Shown here: positions 35,424-44,473 of the stretch, piece by piece | Layout of the letters: every line of letters begins with the position of its first letter | How positions within the stretch are numbered: position 1 is the first letter of the stretch | Source of the DNA: Streptomyces nigra | Lineage (GTDB): Bacteria; Actinomycetota; Actinomycetes; Streptomycetales; Streptomycetaceae | Reading direction: 5' to 3' | Assembly (NCBI RefSeq): GCF_003074055.1 | Contig: NZ_CP029043.1 | Span: 1,116,001 to 1,180,000 of the forward strand | DNA length: 64,000 nt | Notes under the pieces: model-generated | Databases searched by the model: none | Seen by the model: only the letters and a program-made list of their open reading frames with translations | Told to the model about the DNA's origin: nothing | Position numbers and translations under genes: made by a program

Positions 35424-36598
35424 GCGTAGGAGGCGGTGAACGTACCGGGCTCCCCCTTGCAGCCGTCCGACTCCCCCGGCAGCTTCACCCACAGATAGCC
35501 GTCGATCCGGGCCTCGCCGGTCGCCAGCGTGGGCGCCCGGCCCAGCTTGCGGCCCGACGGGTCGCACCACTCGCCGTCCGGCGGGGCACCGGCGCCGTTG
35601 CGGCTGGTGTCGATGACGGCACCCAGCCCCGGGCCGCCGCCGAGGGCGTCGAGGACCCGCCGGTCGTAGGCGATCTCGGCGGCCGTGGTGTGGAAGTTGG
35701 AGACGTTGCTGAAGACGCCGTCGGAGGACGCGGCCGACGCGGCGCCCGCCTGCCGCAGCCACGCCGCCTGCTTGGCCGGCGAGTGCCAGCCGGAGTGCCC
35801 GGCGTCGTAGTACACCCGGGCCCGGGGGTTGGCGGACTTGATGACCCGTCCGGCCCGGGCCAGGGACGCGAAGCGCGCGGCGCGCTCCCGCTCCGAGAGG
35901 CACTCGGACTGGGCGACGGAGTCGGGCTCCAGGACCACGACGACGTCACCGGAGCCCAGCCCTGCGGCGAACCGGTCGATCCACGCGTCGTACGCGGCCA
36001 GGTCGGGCGCCCCGCCCTCGGAGTACCCGCCGCAGTCCCGGTCCGGGATCACATACGGCACGACCACCGGGGTGCGGCCCTGCGCGGCGCCGCCCGAGGT
36101 GACCGCGCGGACCCGGGCGGTGATGGTGCCCGGAGTGAAGTCGGCGAACCAGACGGCGGCCGGCTGCGCGGCGATCCGGGACTCTATGACGGCGTGCCGG
36201 GGGTCGCCGGTGTGGTCGCGGACCCACTCGAGCACCTGGGAGTCGGGGTGCCGGTAGAGCCGGGTCGAGACCGGTGCCGCGCGCTGCGTGCGTTCAGGAG
36301 TCTTCGAGGGTGTCGCGGACGGCGTCCGCCGCGGGCTCGGGGAGGCCGACGGGGACGGGGACGCGCTCGGCGAGGCCGACGGGGACGGCGCGACGGGCAG
36401 CGCGTCGAGACGCACCGACCGCGTGCCGGACGGCCCGGCCTGAGCGGGATCGGGGCCGCCGTCCACGGCGGAGATCAGCCCGGTCGTCGCCCCGGCGGCC
36501 ACCACGACCGAGGCCGCCGCGACCATGGCGCTGCGCCGTGCGGACCTTCTGCGCGCATCCCTGCGTGACGCCAGTCGCCGGGCGCGTGAGCCTGCCAC
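35405..36598 (-). CDS. Exported or anchored GH6 glycoside hydrolase (endoglucanase-like)
   Basis: A 397-residue GH6 protein. A very basic start (RARRLASRRDARRRSARRS) is followed by one hydrophobic segment (AMVAAASVVVAAGATTGLIS) that acts as signal or anchor, a Pro/Ser linker (PSPSASPSASPSPSASPSP, about residues 70-95) and the GH6 domain. Key residues: D186 and D188 in IPDRDC, the latter being the expected proton donor, and VVVLEPDSVAQSEC. The C-terminal LWVKLPGESDG matches the family. No cellulose-binding module is present. Beta-1,4-glucan is the probable substrate. GTG at 36598. Confidence 0.92.
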   Translation of the reverse strand: MAGSRARRLASRRDARRRSARRSAMVAAASVVVAAGATTGLISAVDGGPDPAQAGPSGTRSVRLDALPVAPSPSASPSASPSPSASPSPRRTPSATPSKTPERTQRAAPVSTRLYRHPDSQVLEWVRDHTGDPRHAVIESRIAAQPAAVWFADFTPGTITARVRAVTSGGAAQGRTPVVVPYVIPDRDCGGYSEGGAPDLAAYDAWIDRFAAGLGSGDVVVVLEPDSVAQSECLSERERAARFASLARAGRVIKSANPRARVYYDAGHSGWHSPAKQAAWLRQAGAASAASSDGVFSNVSNFHTTAAEIAYDRRVLDALGGGPGLGAVIDTSRNGAGAPPDGEWCDPSGRKLGRAPTLATGEARIDGYLWVKLPGESDGCKGEPGTFTASYAYELAR

Positions 36599-36700
36599 CG
36601 TCCTGCTCCCCCTCCCCCACGGCGGGGCGCGTTCCCCCGTTCTGGGGAAGCGCCGGGCCCGCCGTCACTCCGGCCACCCTAAAGCTGGGAATCTGCCCCC

Positions 36701-37387
36701 ATGGCGCAATGCGAACAATTCACCACACCCGTGGACGCCGTCCTCTCCCGTATGCGCGCCCTCGACGCGAGGCTGCCGGAGCGCGACGGGGTCGCGGTCT
36801 TCAACCGCGTCTACCTCACCGTCACCGAGGCGGTCGACCGGCACATCGACACCGGCCGGTTCGCCGACGCGCGCGCCGCGATCACCCTGGACGTGCGGTT
36901 CGCGGAACGGTATCTCACGGCGGTGGAGACCGCCGAGGAGGCCGGGCGTCCGCCCGCCTGCTGGCGGCCCCTGTTCCAGATGCGCCGCCATCCGGGCGTA
37001 CGCCCGCTGCAGTTCGCGCTCGCGGGCATCAACGCGCACATCGGGCACGATCTGGCGCTCGCCGTGGTGGACGCCTGCCGTAGCCTCGGCTGCGAACCGA
37101 CCGATCTGGAGGACGAGTTCGACCGGGTGGGTGATCTGCTCGTCTCGCTGGAGGAGCACATCCGCGAGGAGCTGATGCCGGGTCCCGACCTGTTCCAGAT
37201 CGCGGACCCGCTCACCCATCTGCTGGGCTCGTGGAGTCTGGAGCGGGCGCGGGACGCCACATGGTCGGCGGCGCGTGCCCTGTGGGCGCTGCGCCGACTC
37301 CCGGAGCTGGCCGGGGAGTTCACCGAGCGGCTGGACGCCGCCGTGGGGCTGGCCGGACGAATGCTGCTGACCCCGCTGCCGGACTGA
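36701..37387 (+). CDS. DUF5995 family protein
   Basis: A 228-residue helical protein matching what I recall as DUF5995. DGVAVFNRVYLTVTEAVDRHIDTGRF, FAERYLTAVE, a conserved PACWRPLFQMR and GINAHIGHDLALAVVDAC with His pairs suggest a buried metal or cofactor, by inference. Function unknown. Related genes occur widely in actinobacteria. ATG at 36701. The F420-type oxidoreductase gene follows by 82 bp on the same strand. Confidence 0.85.
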   Translation: MAQCEQFTTPVDAVLSRMRALDARLPERDGVAVFNRVYLTVTEAVDRHIDTGRFADARAAITLDVRFAERYLTAVETAEEAGRPPACWRPLFQMRRHPGVRPLQFALAGINAHIGHDLALAVVDACRSLGCEPTDLEDEFDRVGDLLVSLEEHIREELMPGPDLFQIADPLTHLLGSWSLERARDATWSAARALWALRRLPELAGEFTERLDAAVGLAGRMLLTPLPD

Positions 37388-37469
37388 GGGCCGGCGCCGA
37401 GTGGCGGTTCCCCGGGCCCGCAGTACGTTGGCCGATGGGGGTCCGCCGATCGCGAAGGAGCTCAGCGCC

Positions 37470-38399
37470 ATGGCCATCCGCCTCGGACTCGGTCTTCCCC
37501 AACTGCGGCAGTACGACCTGGCCAAGGATGTGACGGACGTGGCCCGCGCCGCCGAGCGGACCGGGTACGACAGCGTCTGGGTCTACGAGCGGCTGCTGGT
37601 CCCCGAGTCGCCCACCCAGGGTCTGTACGACGTGCCGGGGCTGCCCTGGCCGGACTGGTACCGGGGCATGGCCCACCCCCTGGTCACGCTGACCCTGGCC
37701 GCCGCCGTCACCGAGCGGGTCCGCCTGGGCACCGGTGTCGTGGTCGCCCCGCTGCACGGCCCGGTCCAGCTCGCCAAGGCCCTCGCCACCCTGGACGCGG
37801 CGAGCGGCGGGCGGGTCGTGGCGGGCCTGGGCACGGCCTGGTCGACCGACGAGTTCGCCGCCGCGGCCATCGGGCCGCACAACCGGCGCGGCGGCCTCCT
37901 GGAGGAGGTCATCAAGGTGTGCCGGGCCGTGTGGGGCCCGGACCCGGTGTCCTTCGAGGGCCGTACGACGAAGATCGACGCGGCCGTGGTCGGCCCCAAG
38001 CCGGCGCGCCCGATCCCGGTCCTGGTGGCCGCGGGCGGCGACCGTGCCCTCGGGCGGGTCGTCGACCTCGGCGACGGCTGGATCCCGGTCGCCATGGACG
38101 TACAGGGGTACGCCGCCGGGTGGCGCAGGCTCCAGGACATCGCGGCCGAGCGGGGCCGTACGCGGCCGATCGAGCGGGTGCCCCGGGTGAACGCCCTGTA
38201 CTCCGCCACGCCCTACGAGGGCGACGACCGCCAGCCCTTCCAGGGCAGCGCCGACCAGATCGTGGCGGACCTCGCCGCGTACGCCGAGGTCGGCGTCGAC
38301 GAGGTCCTGCTCGACCTGCAGACCACCCTGCGGGACGCCCAGGAGCTCAAGGACGTCGCCGCGCAGGTGTACGAGAAGGTGCGGGCGGCCGGGCTCTGA
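37470..38399 (+). CDS. LLM-class (probably F420-dependent) oxidoreductase
   Basis: A 309-residue luciferase-like TIM barrel. RLGLGLPQLRQYDLAKDVTDVARAAE, then YDSVWVYERLL, RVRLGTGVVVAPLHGPVQLAKALATLD and GLGTAWSTDEFAAA carry the cofactor-binding features, in the order seen in F420-dependent actinobacterial members. The substrate is unknown. ATG 37470 follows GAAGGAG. It is convergent to the amine oxidase gene with only 6 bp between stop codons. Confidence 0.9.
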   Translation: MAIRLGLGLPQLRQYDLAKDVTDVARAAERTGYDSVWVYERLLVPESPTQGLYDVPGLPWPDWYRGMAHPLVTLTLAAAVTERVRLGTGVVVAPLHGPVQLAKALATLDAASGGRVVAGLGTAWSTDEFAAAAIGPHNRRGGLLEEVIKVCRAVWGPDPVSFEGRTTKIDAAVVGPKPARPIPVLVAAGGDRALGRVVDLGDGWIPVAMDVQGYAAGWRRLQDIAAERGRTRPIERVPRVNALYSATPYEGDDRQPFQGSADQIVADLAAYAEVGVDEVLLDLQTTLRDAQELKDVAAQVYEKVRAAGL

Positions 38400-38405
38400 G
38401 CGAGG

Positions 38406-40106
38406 TCAGTCCTCCGGCAGCTCGACCGGCGCGATCTCGTCGTAGACGTCCCCCGGGCCCGGGTTGGTGGAGTCCGTGCCGCCGCCCAGGTGGTGCATGA
38501 CGCCCCACACCGCGTTCAGCGCGGTCTGGACGGCGCCCTCGGCCCAGCCGGCGGTCCAGGAGATGTCGTCGCCGGCGAGGAAGATGCCCCGCTTGTCCTC
38601 GGGCAGCCGGTCCTGCATGAAGTGCGTGAACAGGCGACGCTGGTAGCGGTAGTGGCCGGGCAGGTTGGCCTTGAACGCGCCCATGAAGTAGGGCTCGTTC
38701 TCCCAGGAGACGGTCACCGGGTTGCCGATGATGTGCTTCCTGATGTCGACCTTCGGGTAGATCTCGCCGAGCGACTTCAGCATGACCTCCATCCGCTCGT
38801 TCGCGGACAGCGGCAGCCACTTCAGGCTGTCGTCGCACCAGGTGTACGAGAGGCAGATGACGGCGGGCCTGTCCGGTCCGTCGTCCAGCAGGTAGGTGCC
38901 GCGGGTCATACGGTCGGTGAGCGTCATCGACATGACGTCCCGCCCGGTCTCCTCGTCCTTGTCCAGCCAGAACGGCCGGTCCACGGGCACGAACAGCTTC
39001 GAGCTCTCCATGTAGTGGGTGCGCTCGATCGCGGTCCAGTGGTCGATCGGGAAGAGCGAGTCGTCGCAGTCGATCTTGGAGAGCAGCATCCAGGACTGGG
39101 CGGTGAAGATCGCCGCCCGGTAGGTGCGGATGTCTCCGGTCGCGTCGGTCACGGTGATCCGGTTGCCGGCGGCGCGGTGCAGTCGGGTGACGGCCGGGCG
39201 GGGCGCGCCGTCGGCGTGCAGGGACTTCAGGGAGGTCCCGTACGGCCAGTGGACGATCTTCTCCGGCTCGCGCTCCCACAGGCGCAGCGGCAGCTGCTGG
39301 GAGCCGCCGACGATGCCGCGGTGGTGGTCGTCGGCCTCGGTGTAGACGACGCGCAGGATCTCCAGGATGGAGTTCGGGAAGTCGGTGTCCCAGCCGCCGG
39401 TGCCGAAGCCGACCTGGCCGAAGATCTCGCGGTGCCGGAAGGACCTGAACGCCTCGGAGTCGCAGAGGAAGCCGTAGAAGGTCTGGTTGTCGAGCTTCTC
39501 GACGAGCTCGGCCCAGATCTCGCGGATGCGCGGCACGTCGCGCTCCCGCATGGCCTGGTTCATGTCGGAGAAGTCGGCACCCTCCTCCAGGCACTTGTTC
39601 CAGGCGGCGGCGACGTCGCGGTAGACCTGCGGCAGGTCCTCGATCGTCTCGGCGTAGTGCGACTCGCCCTTGAGGTCGACGACGGTCGACGGGGTGGACT
39701 CGGCGAGGGGGTTGGGGAACGGCCGGGTCTCCAGGCCCACCAGGTCGATGTAGTGCTGGAGGGCCGTGGAGGACGGAGGGAAGCGCATGGCGCCCATCTC
39801 GGCGGTCAGGCCCTCGGTGCTGGGGCCGTCGAAGCCGACGGTGCGCAGTCGGCCGCCGATCTGGTCGGCCTCGTAGACGACGGGCTTGAGGCCCATCTTC
39901 ATCAGCTCGTAGGCGGCGACGATGCCGGACAGGCCGCCGCCGATGACGGCGACCTCGGTGCCGTGCTCGGTGGCGGGTATCTGGCCGAGGCCGGCCGGGT
40001 GGTTCAGGAAGTCGTCGTACGCGTAGGGGAAGTCCGGGCCGAACATGGTGATCGGCGGCTGCTGCTCGTCGGCGTGCTGGACGGCGGTGGGCACCGTGGA
40101 CGTCAT
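38406..40106 (-). CDS. Flavin monoamine oxidase, probable basic amino-acid 2-monooxygenase
   Basis: A 566-residue FAD enzyme. The dinucleotide fold VAVIGGGLSGIVAAYEL (52-68), E79 binding the ribose and GGRLRT (84-89) are at the front. The C-terminal GIFLAGDDISWTAGWAEGAVQTAL is the second FAD contact. Length and the GFDGPSTEGLTAEMGAMRFP segment match lysine or arginine 2-monooxygenases (DavB-like), which oxidatively decarboxylate the amino acid to an amide. The next gene upstream (42-bp gap) is a nitrilase-fold amidase, the expected partner. No signal peptide. An ordinary L-amino-acid oxidase remains possible. Confidence 0.88.
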   Translation of the reverse strand: MTSTVPTAVQHADEQQPPITMFGPDFPYAYDDFLNHPAGLGQIPATEHGTEVAVIGGGLSGIVAAYELMKMGLKPVVYEADQIGGRLRTVGFDGPSTEGLTAEMGAMRFPPSSTALQHYIDLVGLETRPFPNPLAESTPSTVVDLKGESHYAETIEDLPQVYRDVAAAWNKCLEEGADFSDMNQAMRERDVPRIREIWAELVEKLDNQTFYGFLCDSEAFRSFRHREIFGQVGFGTGGWDTDFPNSILEILRVVYTEADDHHRGIVGGSQQLPLRLWEREPEKIVHWPYGTSLKSLHADGAPRPAVTRLHRAAGNRITVTDATGDIRTYRAAIFTAQSWMLLSKIDCDDSLFPIDHWTAIERTHYMESSKLFVPVDRPFWLDKDEETGRDVMSMTLTDRMTRGTYLLDDGPDRPAVICLSYTWCDDSLKWLPLSANERMEVMLKSLGEIYPKVDIRKHIIGNPVTVSWENEPYFMGAFKANLPGHYRYQRRLFTHFMQDRLPEDKRGIFLAGDDISWTAGWAEGAVQTALNAVWGVMHHLGGGTDSTNPGPGDVYDEIAPVELPED

Positions 40107-40148
40107 GGGGTACGGACTCCTTGCGACTGCGGGGAAGAGCGGGGAGGG

Positions 40149-40937
40149 TCAGACGAGGGACCCGTAGAGGCCGGGGCGGCGGTCCTGCAGATACGGGTTG
40201 GCCTCGCGGGAGGCGGCGACGAGGGCGGGGTCGACGTCGGCGAGGACGAGGTCCTCGGCGCGGCCCGCGCGGGTGCGGGCGATCCCGTCGGGCCCGGCGA
40301 GCGTGGAGAGCCCGACGAACTCGAACTCCCCTTCCCGGCCGACCCGGTTGACGTACGCGACGTACATCTGGTTCTCGAAGGCCCGCACCGGGATCATCGA
40401 CTCGGCGACGAACTGGAACGGGTGCATCTGCGCGGTCGGGACGATCAGCAGCTCGGTGCCGGCCAGCGCGTGGGCGCGGACGTTCTCCGGGAACTCGACG
40501 TCGTAGCAGATCAGGATGCCGACGCGGACGCCGTCGACCTCGGTCTGGACGACCTGCTGGTCCCCCGGCGTGAAGTGGTCGCGCTCGAAGCAGCCGAAGA
40601 GGTGCGTCTTGCGATAGTTGGCGAGCCGGGTGCCGTCGGCGGAGATCAGCTGCGCGGAGTTGTGGACGGTGTCGCCGGCCCGCTCGGGGTAGCCGTAGGC
40701 GATCGCCAGGCCGTGCCGGGCCGCGCTCTCCGCGACCGCGTCGGCGCCGTCGCCGTCGGCGGGCTCGGCGAGCCGGGCGATCTCGTCGCCGATCGCGTAC
40801 CCGGTGAGGAACATCTCCGGCGCCACCAGCAGCCCGGCGCCCGCGGCGGCGGCGCGGCCCGCGGCCTCGTCGAGGACCTTGAGGTTCTCGACGGTGGAGC
40901 CGGGCCGGCCGGAGCTCTGGAGCAGGGCGGTGCGCAT
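40149..40937 (-). CDS. Nitrilase-superfamily omega-amidase, probable partner of the monooxygenase
   Basis: A 262-residue carbon-nitrogen hydrolase. The catalytic triad is E41 (PEMFLTGY), K110 (YRKTHLFG) and C144 (ICYDVEFPE). Size and motifs match 5-aminovaleramidase (DavA) and 4-guanidinobutyramide hydrolases, which convert the amide made by a basic amino-acid 2-monooxygenase to the acid and ammonia. It heads a two-gene unit with the flavin oxidase. A -35 TTGTCC (plus 41005-41010) and -10 TACCTT (plus 40981-40986) lie upstream, directly below three TTGCG repeats. Confidence 0.9.
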   Translation of the reverse strand: MRTALLQSSGRPGSTVENLKVLDEAAGRAAAAGAGLLVAPEMFLTGYAIGDEIARLAEPADGDGADAVAESAARHGLAIAYGYPERAGDTVHNSAQLISADGTRLANYRKTHLFGCFERDHFTPGDQQVVQTEVDGVRVGILICYDVEFPENVRAHALAGTELLIVPTAQMHPFQFVAESMIPVRAFENQMYVAYVNRVGREGEFEFVGLSTLAGPDGIARTRAGRAEDLVLADVDPALVAASREANPYLQDRRPGLYGSLV

Positions 40938-40980
40938 GTGTCCTCACCGGGGCGAAAGGGTGGTTGTGTGGGCCATGTAG

Positions 40981-41077
40981 AAGGTACGGTCGGGCGCCCG
41001 ACAGGGACAAGAAGGAGCCGTTGCGCGCCGGTGAGCGCTTCGTTGCGTCCGTGGACGCCTTCGCGGCGATTCGTTGC
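40981..41077 (-). promoter_or_regulatory. Promoter and phased TTGCG array upstream of the amidase gene
   Basis: TTGCG occurs on the plus strand at 41021-41025, 41043-41047 and 41073-41077, giving steps of 22 and 30 bp, close to two and three helical turns. A minus-strand promoter (TTGTCC, 18 bp, TACCTT) lies between the array and the amidase start. The same word with 22-, 21-, 30- and 21-bp steps precedes the amino-acid permease of this locus. Binding by the local Lrp/AsnC protein is inferred. Confidence 0.55.
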
Positions 41078-41117
41078 GCGGCCCGGGTGCGGGAGCCGTC
41101 CCCCGCACCCTTCACCG

Positions 41118-42308
41118 TCACGCCGGGGCGGCCTCGGCCCTGGTCAGCGCCACCGCCGTCACGACGTACGGAATCGCCAGCACCGCGAAGACGGTGCCGT
41201 GGGAGAGATCCGTGCCGAGCAGCGCGTACGCGCCGAACGCGGCGACCGTGGCCAGCTCGGTGCCCAGGCTCGCCACCGAGGTGAGCGTGGCCCGGCGGGC
41301 CTCCGCGATCCGGTGCTGGAGACGGACGTCGGCGAGCACCTCGGCCAGCTGGAACCCGGCGAAGGCGAGCCCGACCAGGACGATCCCGGCCAGGGTGCCC
41401 GACGCGGCACCCACGGCGAGGGCGAGCGCCGCGCCCGCGAGCAGTGCGGCCAGCCCCCGGGTGCCGAGCCGCTCGGCGGGCCCGGCGAGGAGGCCGCCCG
41501 CGGTGACGGCGGCCCAGACCAGCATGACCAGGTACGGCACGGCCGCCTCGGTCACCCCGAGGTCGCGGATCAGCAGCGGGACGTACTCGTCCAGCGCGCC
41601 CCACACCGCCGCGACGGCCGGGATCAGCAGCAGCGCGCCGCGTACGGCACGGTCGCCGCGCGCCTCGGCGAGCCCGGTCCGCAGCGTCTCGGCCCAGCCT
41701 CCGTGGGCGGTGGCGGGACGCTTCCGCCGCTCGGGGAACCGGGTGGCGAGCGCGGCGGTCAGCAGGCAGGCCAGGACGCTCGCGCCGCCGACGGCCGGGT
41801 AGCCGCCCCGGGCGAGCACGGGACCGGCGAGGCCGAGGGAGGCCACGGTGCCCAGCAGCCGCGCGGCACGCGCCCGGCCCATGACGTGCGCGTACCGGCC
41901 TGCGGCGCCACACCGGTCCAGTTCGTCGTAGACGAGGGCCTCCAGCGCCCCGGAGCCGAGCGCTCCACCGGCGCCCCACAGCACGAAGCCGACGGCGAAG
42001 GCGGCGTACGACGGGACGGCCACCCACAGCGCGAAGCCGGTGGCCGTGAGGAGCGGGCCGATCCACAGCAGCCGGCGCCGGGAGACCCGGTCGGCCCAGA
42101 CGCCCGAGGGCACCTCGAGCAGCACACAGGTGAGCGACCACAGGGCGAAGAGCGAGGAGATCTCGTGGAGCGACAGGCCGGTGCCGGCGAAGAGCAGCGC
42201 GTACACCGGGTAGAGCAGGACGAAGTCGTCGAGGAACGCGTAGCCGTACAGCGTGGCCGTCAGACGCCGTACGCCGGTCGTGGGCACACGCGTGGGTGAG
42301 AGTGACAT
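41118..42308 (-). CDS. MFS transporter
   Basis: A 396-residue, 12-helix major facilitator. The start LTATLYGYAFLDDFVLLYPVYALLFAGTGLSLHEISSLF and the loop LEVPSGVWADRVSRRRLLW are typical of small drug- or metabolite-type MFS proteins. It lies between the Lrp gene and the amidase gene on the same strand. Whether it exports a product of the pathway cannot be told. ATG 42308 is at the start of the first hydrophobic block. A 124-bp spacer separates it from the Lrp stop, so it may have a promoter of its own. Confidence 0.87.
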   Translation of the reverse strand: MSLSPTRVPTTGVRRLTATLYGYAFLDDFVLLYPVYALLFAGTGLSLHEISSLFALWSLTCVLLEVPSGVWADRVSRRRLLWIGPLLTATGFALWVAVPSYAAFAVGFVLWGAGGALGSGALEALVYDELDRCGAAGRYAHVMGRARAARLLGTVASLGLAGPVLARGGYPAVGGASVLACLLTAALATRFPERRKRPATAHGGWAETLRTGLAEARGDRAVRGALLLIPAVAAVWGALDEYVPLLIRDLGVTEAAVPYLVMLVWAAVTAGGLLAGPAERLGTRGLAALLAGAALALAVGAASGTLAGIVLVGLAFAGFQLAEVLADVRLQHRIAEARRATLTSVASLGTELATVAAFGAYALLGTDLSHGTVFAVLAIPYVVTAVALTRAEAAPA

Positions 42309-42432
42309 GGGGCCTTCCCGAAGGGACGTCTCGGACACCGGGGATACGGCGTCCGGGGCGGGCCTCGGGAGGCGCGGCGGGTGGATCAATGTCGCCAGGT
42401 CATGACACCGATGATAGGCGCCCTGGCGGCTC

Positions 42433-42885
42433 TCAGGTGGGCGAGCCGGAGGAGAAGCGGCGCAGCAGCGGGGAGAGCACCAGCACCGACTTGGTCCGCT
42501 CGACGAACGGCTCCCCCGCGATCCGCTCCAGGACCCGTTCGAAGTGCCGCATGTCCGAGGCGAACACCTGCACGACGGCGTCCGCGTCACCGGTCACGGT
42601 CGACGCGGCGACGACCTCCTGGTAGGGCTCAAGACCTCGCCGGATGGTCTCCGGCGAGGTGTTGTGCCGGCAGTAGATCTCGACGAACCCCTCGGTCTCC
42701 CAGCCGAGGGCCGACGGGTCCACGCGGACGGTGAAGCCGGTGATGGCCCCGGTGGCCCGCAGCCGGTCCACGCGCCGCTTCACGGCGGGCGCCGACAGGC
42801 CGACCAGTTGCCCGATGTCGGCGTAGGAGCGGCGGGCGTCCTCGGCGAGGGCGTGCACGATGCGTTCGTCGAGATCGTTCAGCAC
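42433..42885 (-). CDS. Lrp/AsnC family regulator of the basic amino-acid locus
   Basis: A 150-residue regulator with the N-terminal helix-turn-helix (LDERIVHALAEDARRSYADIGQLVGLSAPAVKRRVDRL over about 4-45) and a C-terminal RAM domain (about 65-140; VVAASTVTGDADAVVQVFA). GTG start 10 bp after the permease stop, so it is most likely co-transcribed with the permease. Regulators of this class bind arrays of sites on one DNA face, and TTGCG arrays with such spacing precede the permease and the amidase. Confidence 0.95.
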   Translation of the reverse strand: MLNDLDERIVHALAEDARRSYADIGQLVGLSAPAVKRRVDRLRATGAITGFTVRVDPSALGWETEGFVEIYCRHNTSPETIRRGLEPYQEVVAASTVTGDADAVVQVFASDMRHFERVLERIAGEPFVERTKSVLVLSPLLRRFSSGSPT

Positions 42886-42895
42886 TGCGGGCGGT

Positions 42896-44368
42896 TCACT
42901 TCACTTCAGGCACGGCGAGACGGGACCGGCGATACCCGTAGAGGAAGTAGAACACGAGTCCGGCGGCCATCCAGCACCCGAAGACCACCCAGGTGACGGT
43001 GTCGAGGCTGAACATGTTGTACGCGCAGAACAGGAAGCCGAGCACCGGCAGCACCGGCCCGAACGGCACCCGGAAGGTGCGCTCCAGCTCCGGCCGCTTC
43101 ACCCGCAGCACGATCACCGCGATGTTGACCAGCGCGAAGGCGAAGAGCGTGCCGATGCTGGTGGCGTCGACGAGCTTGCCGAGCGGGACGAGGGCGGCCA
43201 GGGCGCCGCAGAACAGCGAGACGATCACCGTGTTGAGGCGGGGGGCGCCGGTCTTCGCGTGGACCTTGCCGAGCGCCTTGGGGACCAGGCCGTCGCGGGA
43301 CATGGCGAACAGCACGCGGGTCTGGCCGTAGAGGACGGTGAGGACCACGCTGGCGATGGAGATGACCGCGCCGAGGGCGAGCAGCGTGCCCCAGAAGGAC
43401 TGGCCGCTGACGTCGGTCATGATCGCGGCGAGGGAGGCCTGGGAGCCCTCGAACTTCGTCCAGTTCCAGGCGCCGACGGCGACCGCGGCGACGAGGACGT
43501 ACAGCGCGGTCACGATGATCAGCGAGAGCATGATCGCCCGCGGCAGGTCCTTCTTGGGGTTCTTGGCCTCCTCGCCCGCGGTGGAGGCGGCGTCGAAGCC
43601 GATGTAGGAGAAGAACAGCGTGGCGCCCGCGGCGCTCACCCCGGCCATGCCGAGCGGCATGAAGTCCTCGTAGTTGCCGGACTTGAAGCCGGTGAAGCCG
43701 ACCGCGCAGAACAGCACCAGCGCGGCGATCTTCACGGCGACCATGATCGTGTTGGCCCGGGCGGACTCGCGGACCCCGCCGAGCAGGAACACCATCGCCA
43801 GCAGGACGACGACCAGCGCCGGCAGGTTGATGATCCCGCCCTCGCCGGGCGCCGAGGACAGCAGCGCCGGGATGGTGACGCCTATGGTCCCGTCGAGCAG
43901 TTCGTTCAGGTACTCGCCCCAGCCGACGGCGACGGCGGCCACCGAGACGCCGTACTCCAGGACCAGACACCAGCCGCAGACCCAGGCGACGAGCTCGCCC
44001 ATCGTTGCGTACGCATACGAGTACGACGAGCCGGCGACGGGGATGCTGCCTGCCAGCTCGGCGTACGACAGGGCCGAGAAGAGGGCCGTCAGACCCGCGA
44101 TCACGAAGGCCACGGTGACCGCGGGGCCGGCCTCCGGGACCGCGTCGCCGAGGACGACGAAGATGCCGGTGCCGAGGGTGGCACCGATGCTGATCATGGT
44201 GAGCTGCCACAGTCCGAGGGAGCGCCGCAGGGACCCTCCCTCGCCCTGGCCACCCTCCGCGACCAGGTGTTCCACTGGCTTGCGGCGCATCAGGCGCGCT
44301 CCGAGGCCAACGGGGGCGGGGGCGGTTGTCTGGCCTCTGTCCTGCGGGGGTGCGCCTTGGTCGAGCAC
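42896..44368 (-). CDS. Cationic amino-acid transporter (CAT-type APC permease)
   Basis: A 490-residue, 12-14 helix permease. RRKPVEHLVAEGG near the N terminus, LTMISIGATLGTGIFVVLG, LSYAELAGSIPVAGSSYSYAYATMGELVAWVCGW split over helices 2-3, and FSYIGFDAASTAGEEAKNPKKDLP are hallmarks of the CAT family (TC 2.A.3.3), whose members carry arginine, lysine or related amino acids. GTG 44368 follows AAGGAG. It is followed by the Lrp gene after 10 bp. A -35-like TTCACC and -10-like TAGGCT (plus 44474-44502) lie upstream, overlapped by the first TTGCG repeat. Confidence 0.92.
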   Translation of the reverse strand: MLDQGAPPQDRGQTTAPAPVGLGARLMRRKPVEHLVAEGGQGEGGSLRRSLGLWQLTMISIGATLGTGIFVVLGDAVPEAGPAVTVAFVIAGLTALFSALSYAELAGSIPVAGSSYSYAYATMGELVAWVCGWCLVLEYGVSVAAVAVGWGEYLNELLDGTIGVTIPALLSSAPGEGGIINLPALVVVLLAMVFLLGGVRESARANTIMVAVKIAALVLFCAVGFTGFKSGNYEDFMPLGMAGVSAAGATLFFSYIGFDAASTAGEEAKNPKKDLPRAIMLSLIIVTALYVLVAAVAVGAWNWTKFEGSQASLAAIMTDVSGQSFWGTLLALGAVISIASVVLTVLYGQTRVLFAMSRDGLVPKALGKVHAKTGAPRLNTVIVSLFCGALAALVPLGKLVDATSIGTLFAFALVNIAVIVLRVKRPELERTFRVPFGPVLPVLGFLFCAYNMFSLDTVTWVVFGCWMAAGLVFYFLYGYRRSRLAVPEVK

Positions 44369-44473
44369 GTGCTGGCTCCTTGTCGCTGCCGGTCAGGGCG
44401 GCAGGGACCGGTGGCACCCCTGAGGGCGGGGACCCACCGAGCGGGGTCCCTGCCACGCCACGTTCGAGGCGAC

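Noticed and set aside
38347..42299. Open frames of over 1,200 codons on both strands across the oxidase-amidase-MFS genes
   Set aside because: They are out-of-frame shadows of real genes in GC-rich DNA: Arg/Gly/Pro- or Asp/Val/Gly-rich, crossing several gene boundaries, without ribosome sites or family motifs.
38406..44368. Natural-product biosynthetic cluster
   Set aside because: No synthase, carrier protein or tailoring set is present. The genes fit amino-acid uptake and catabolism.
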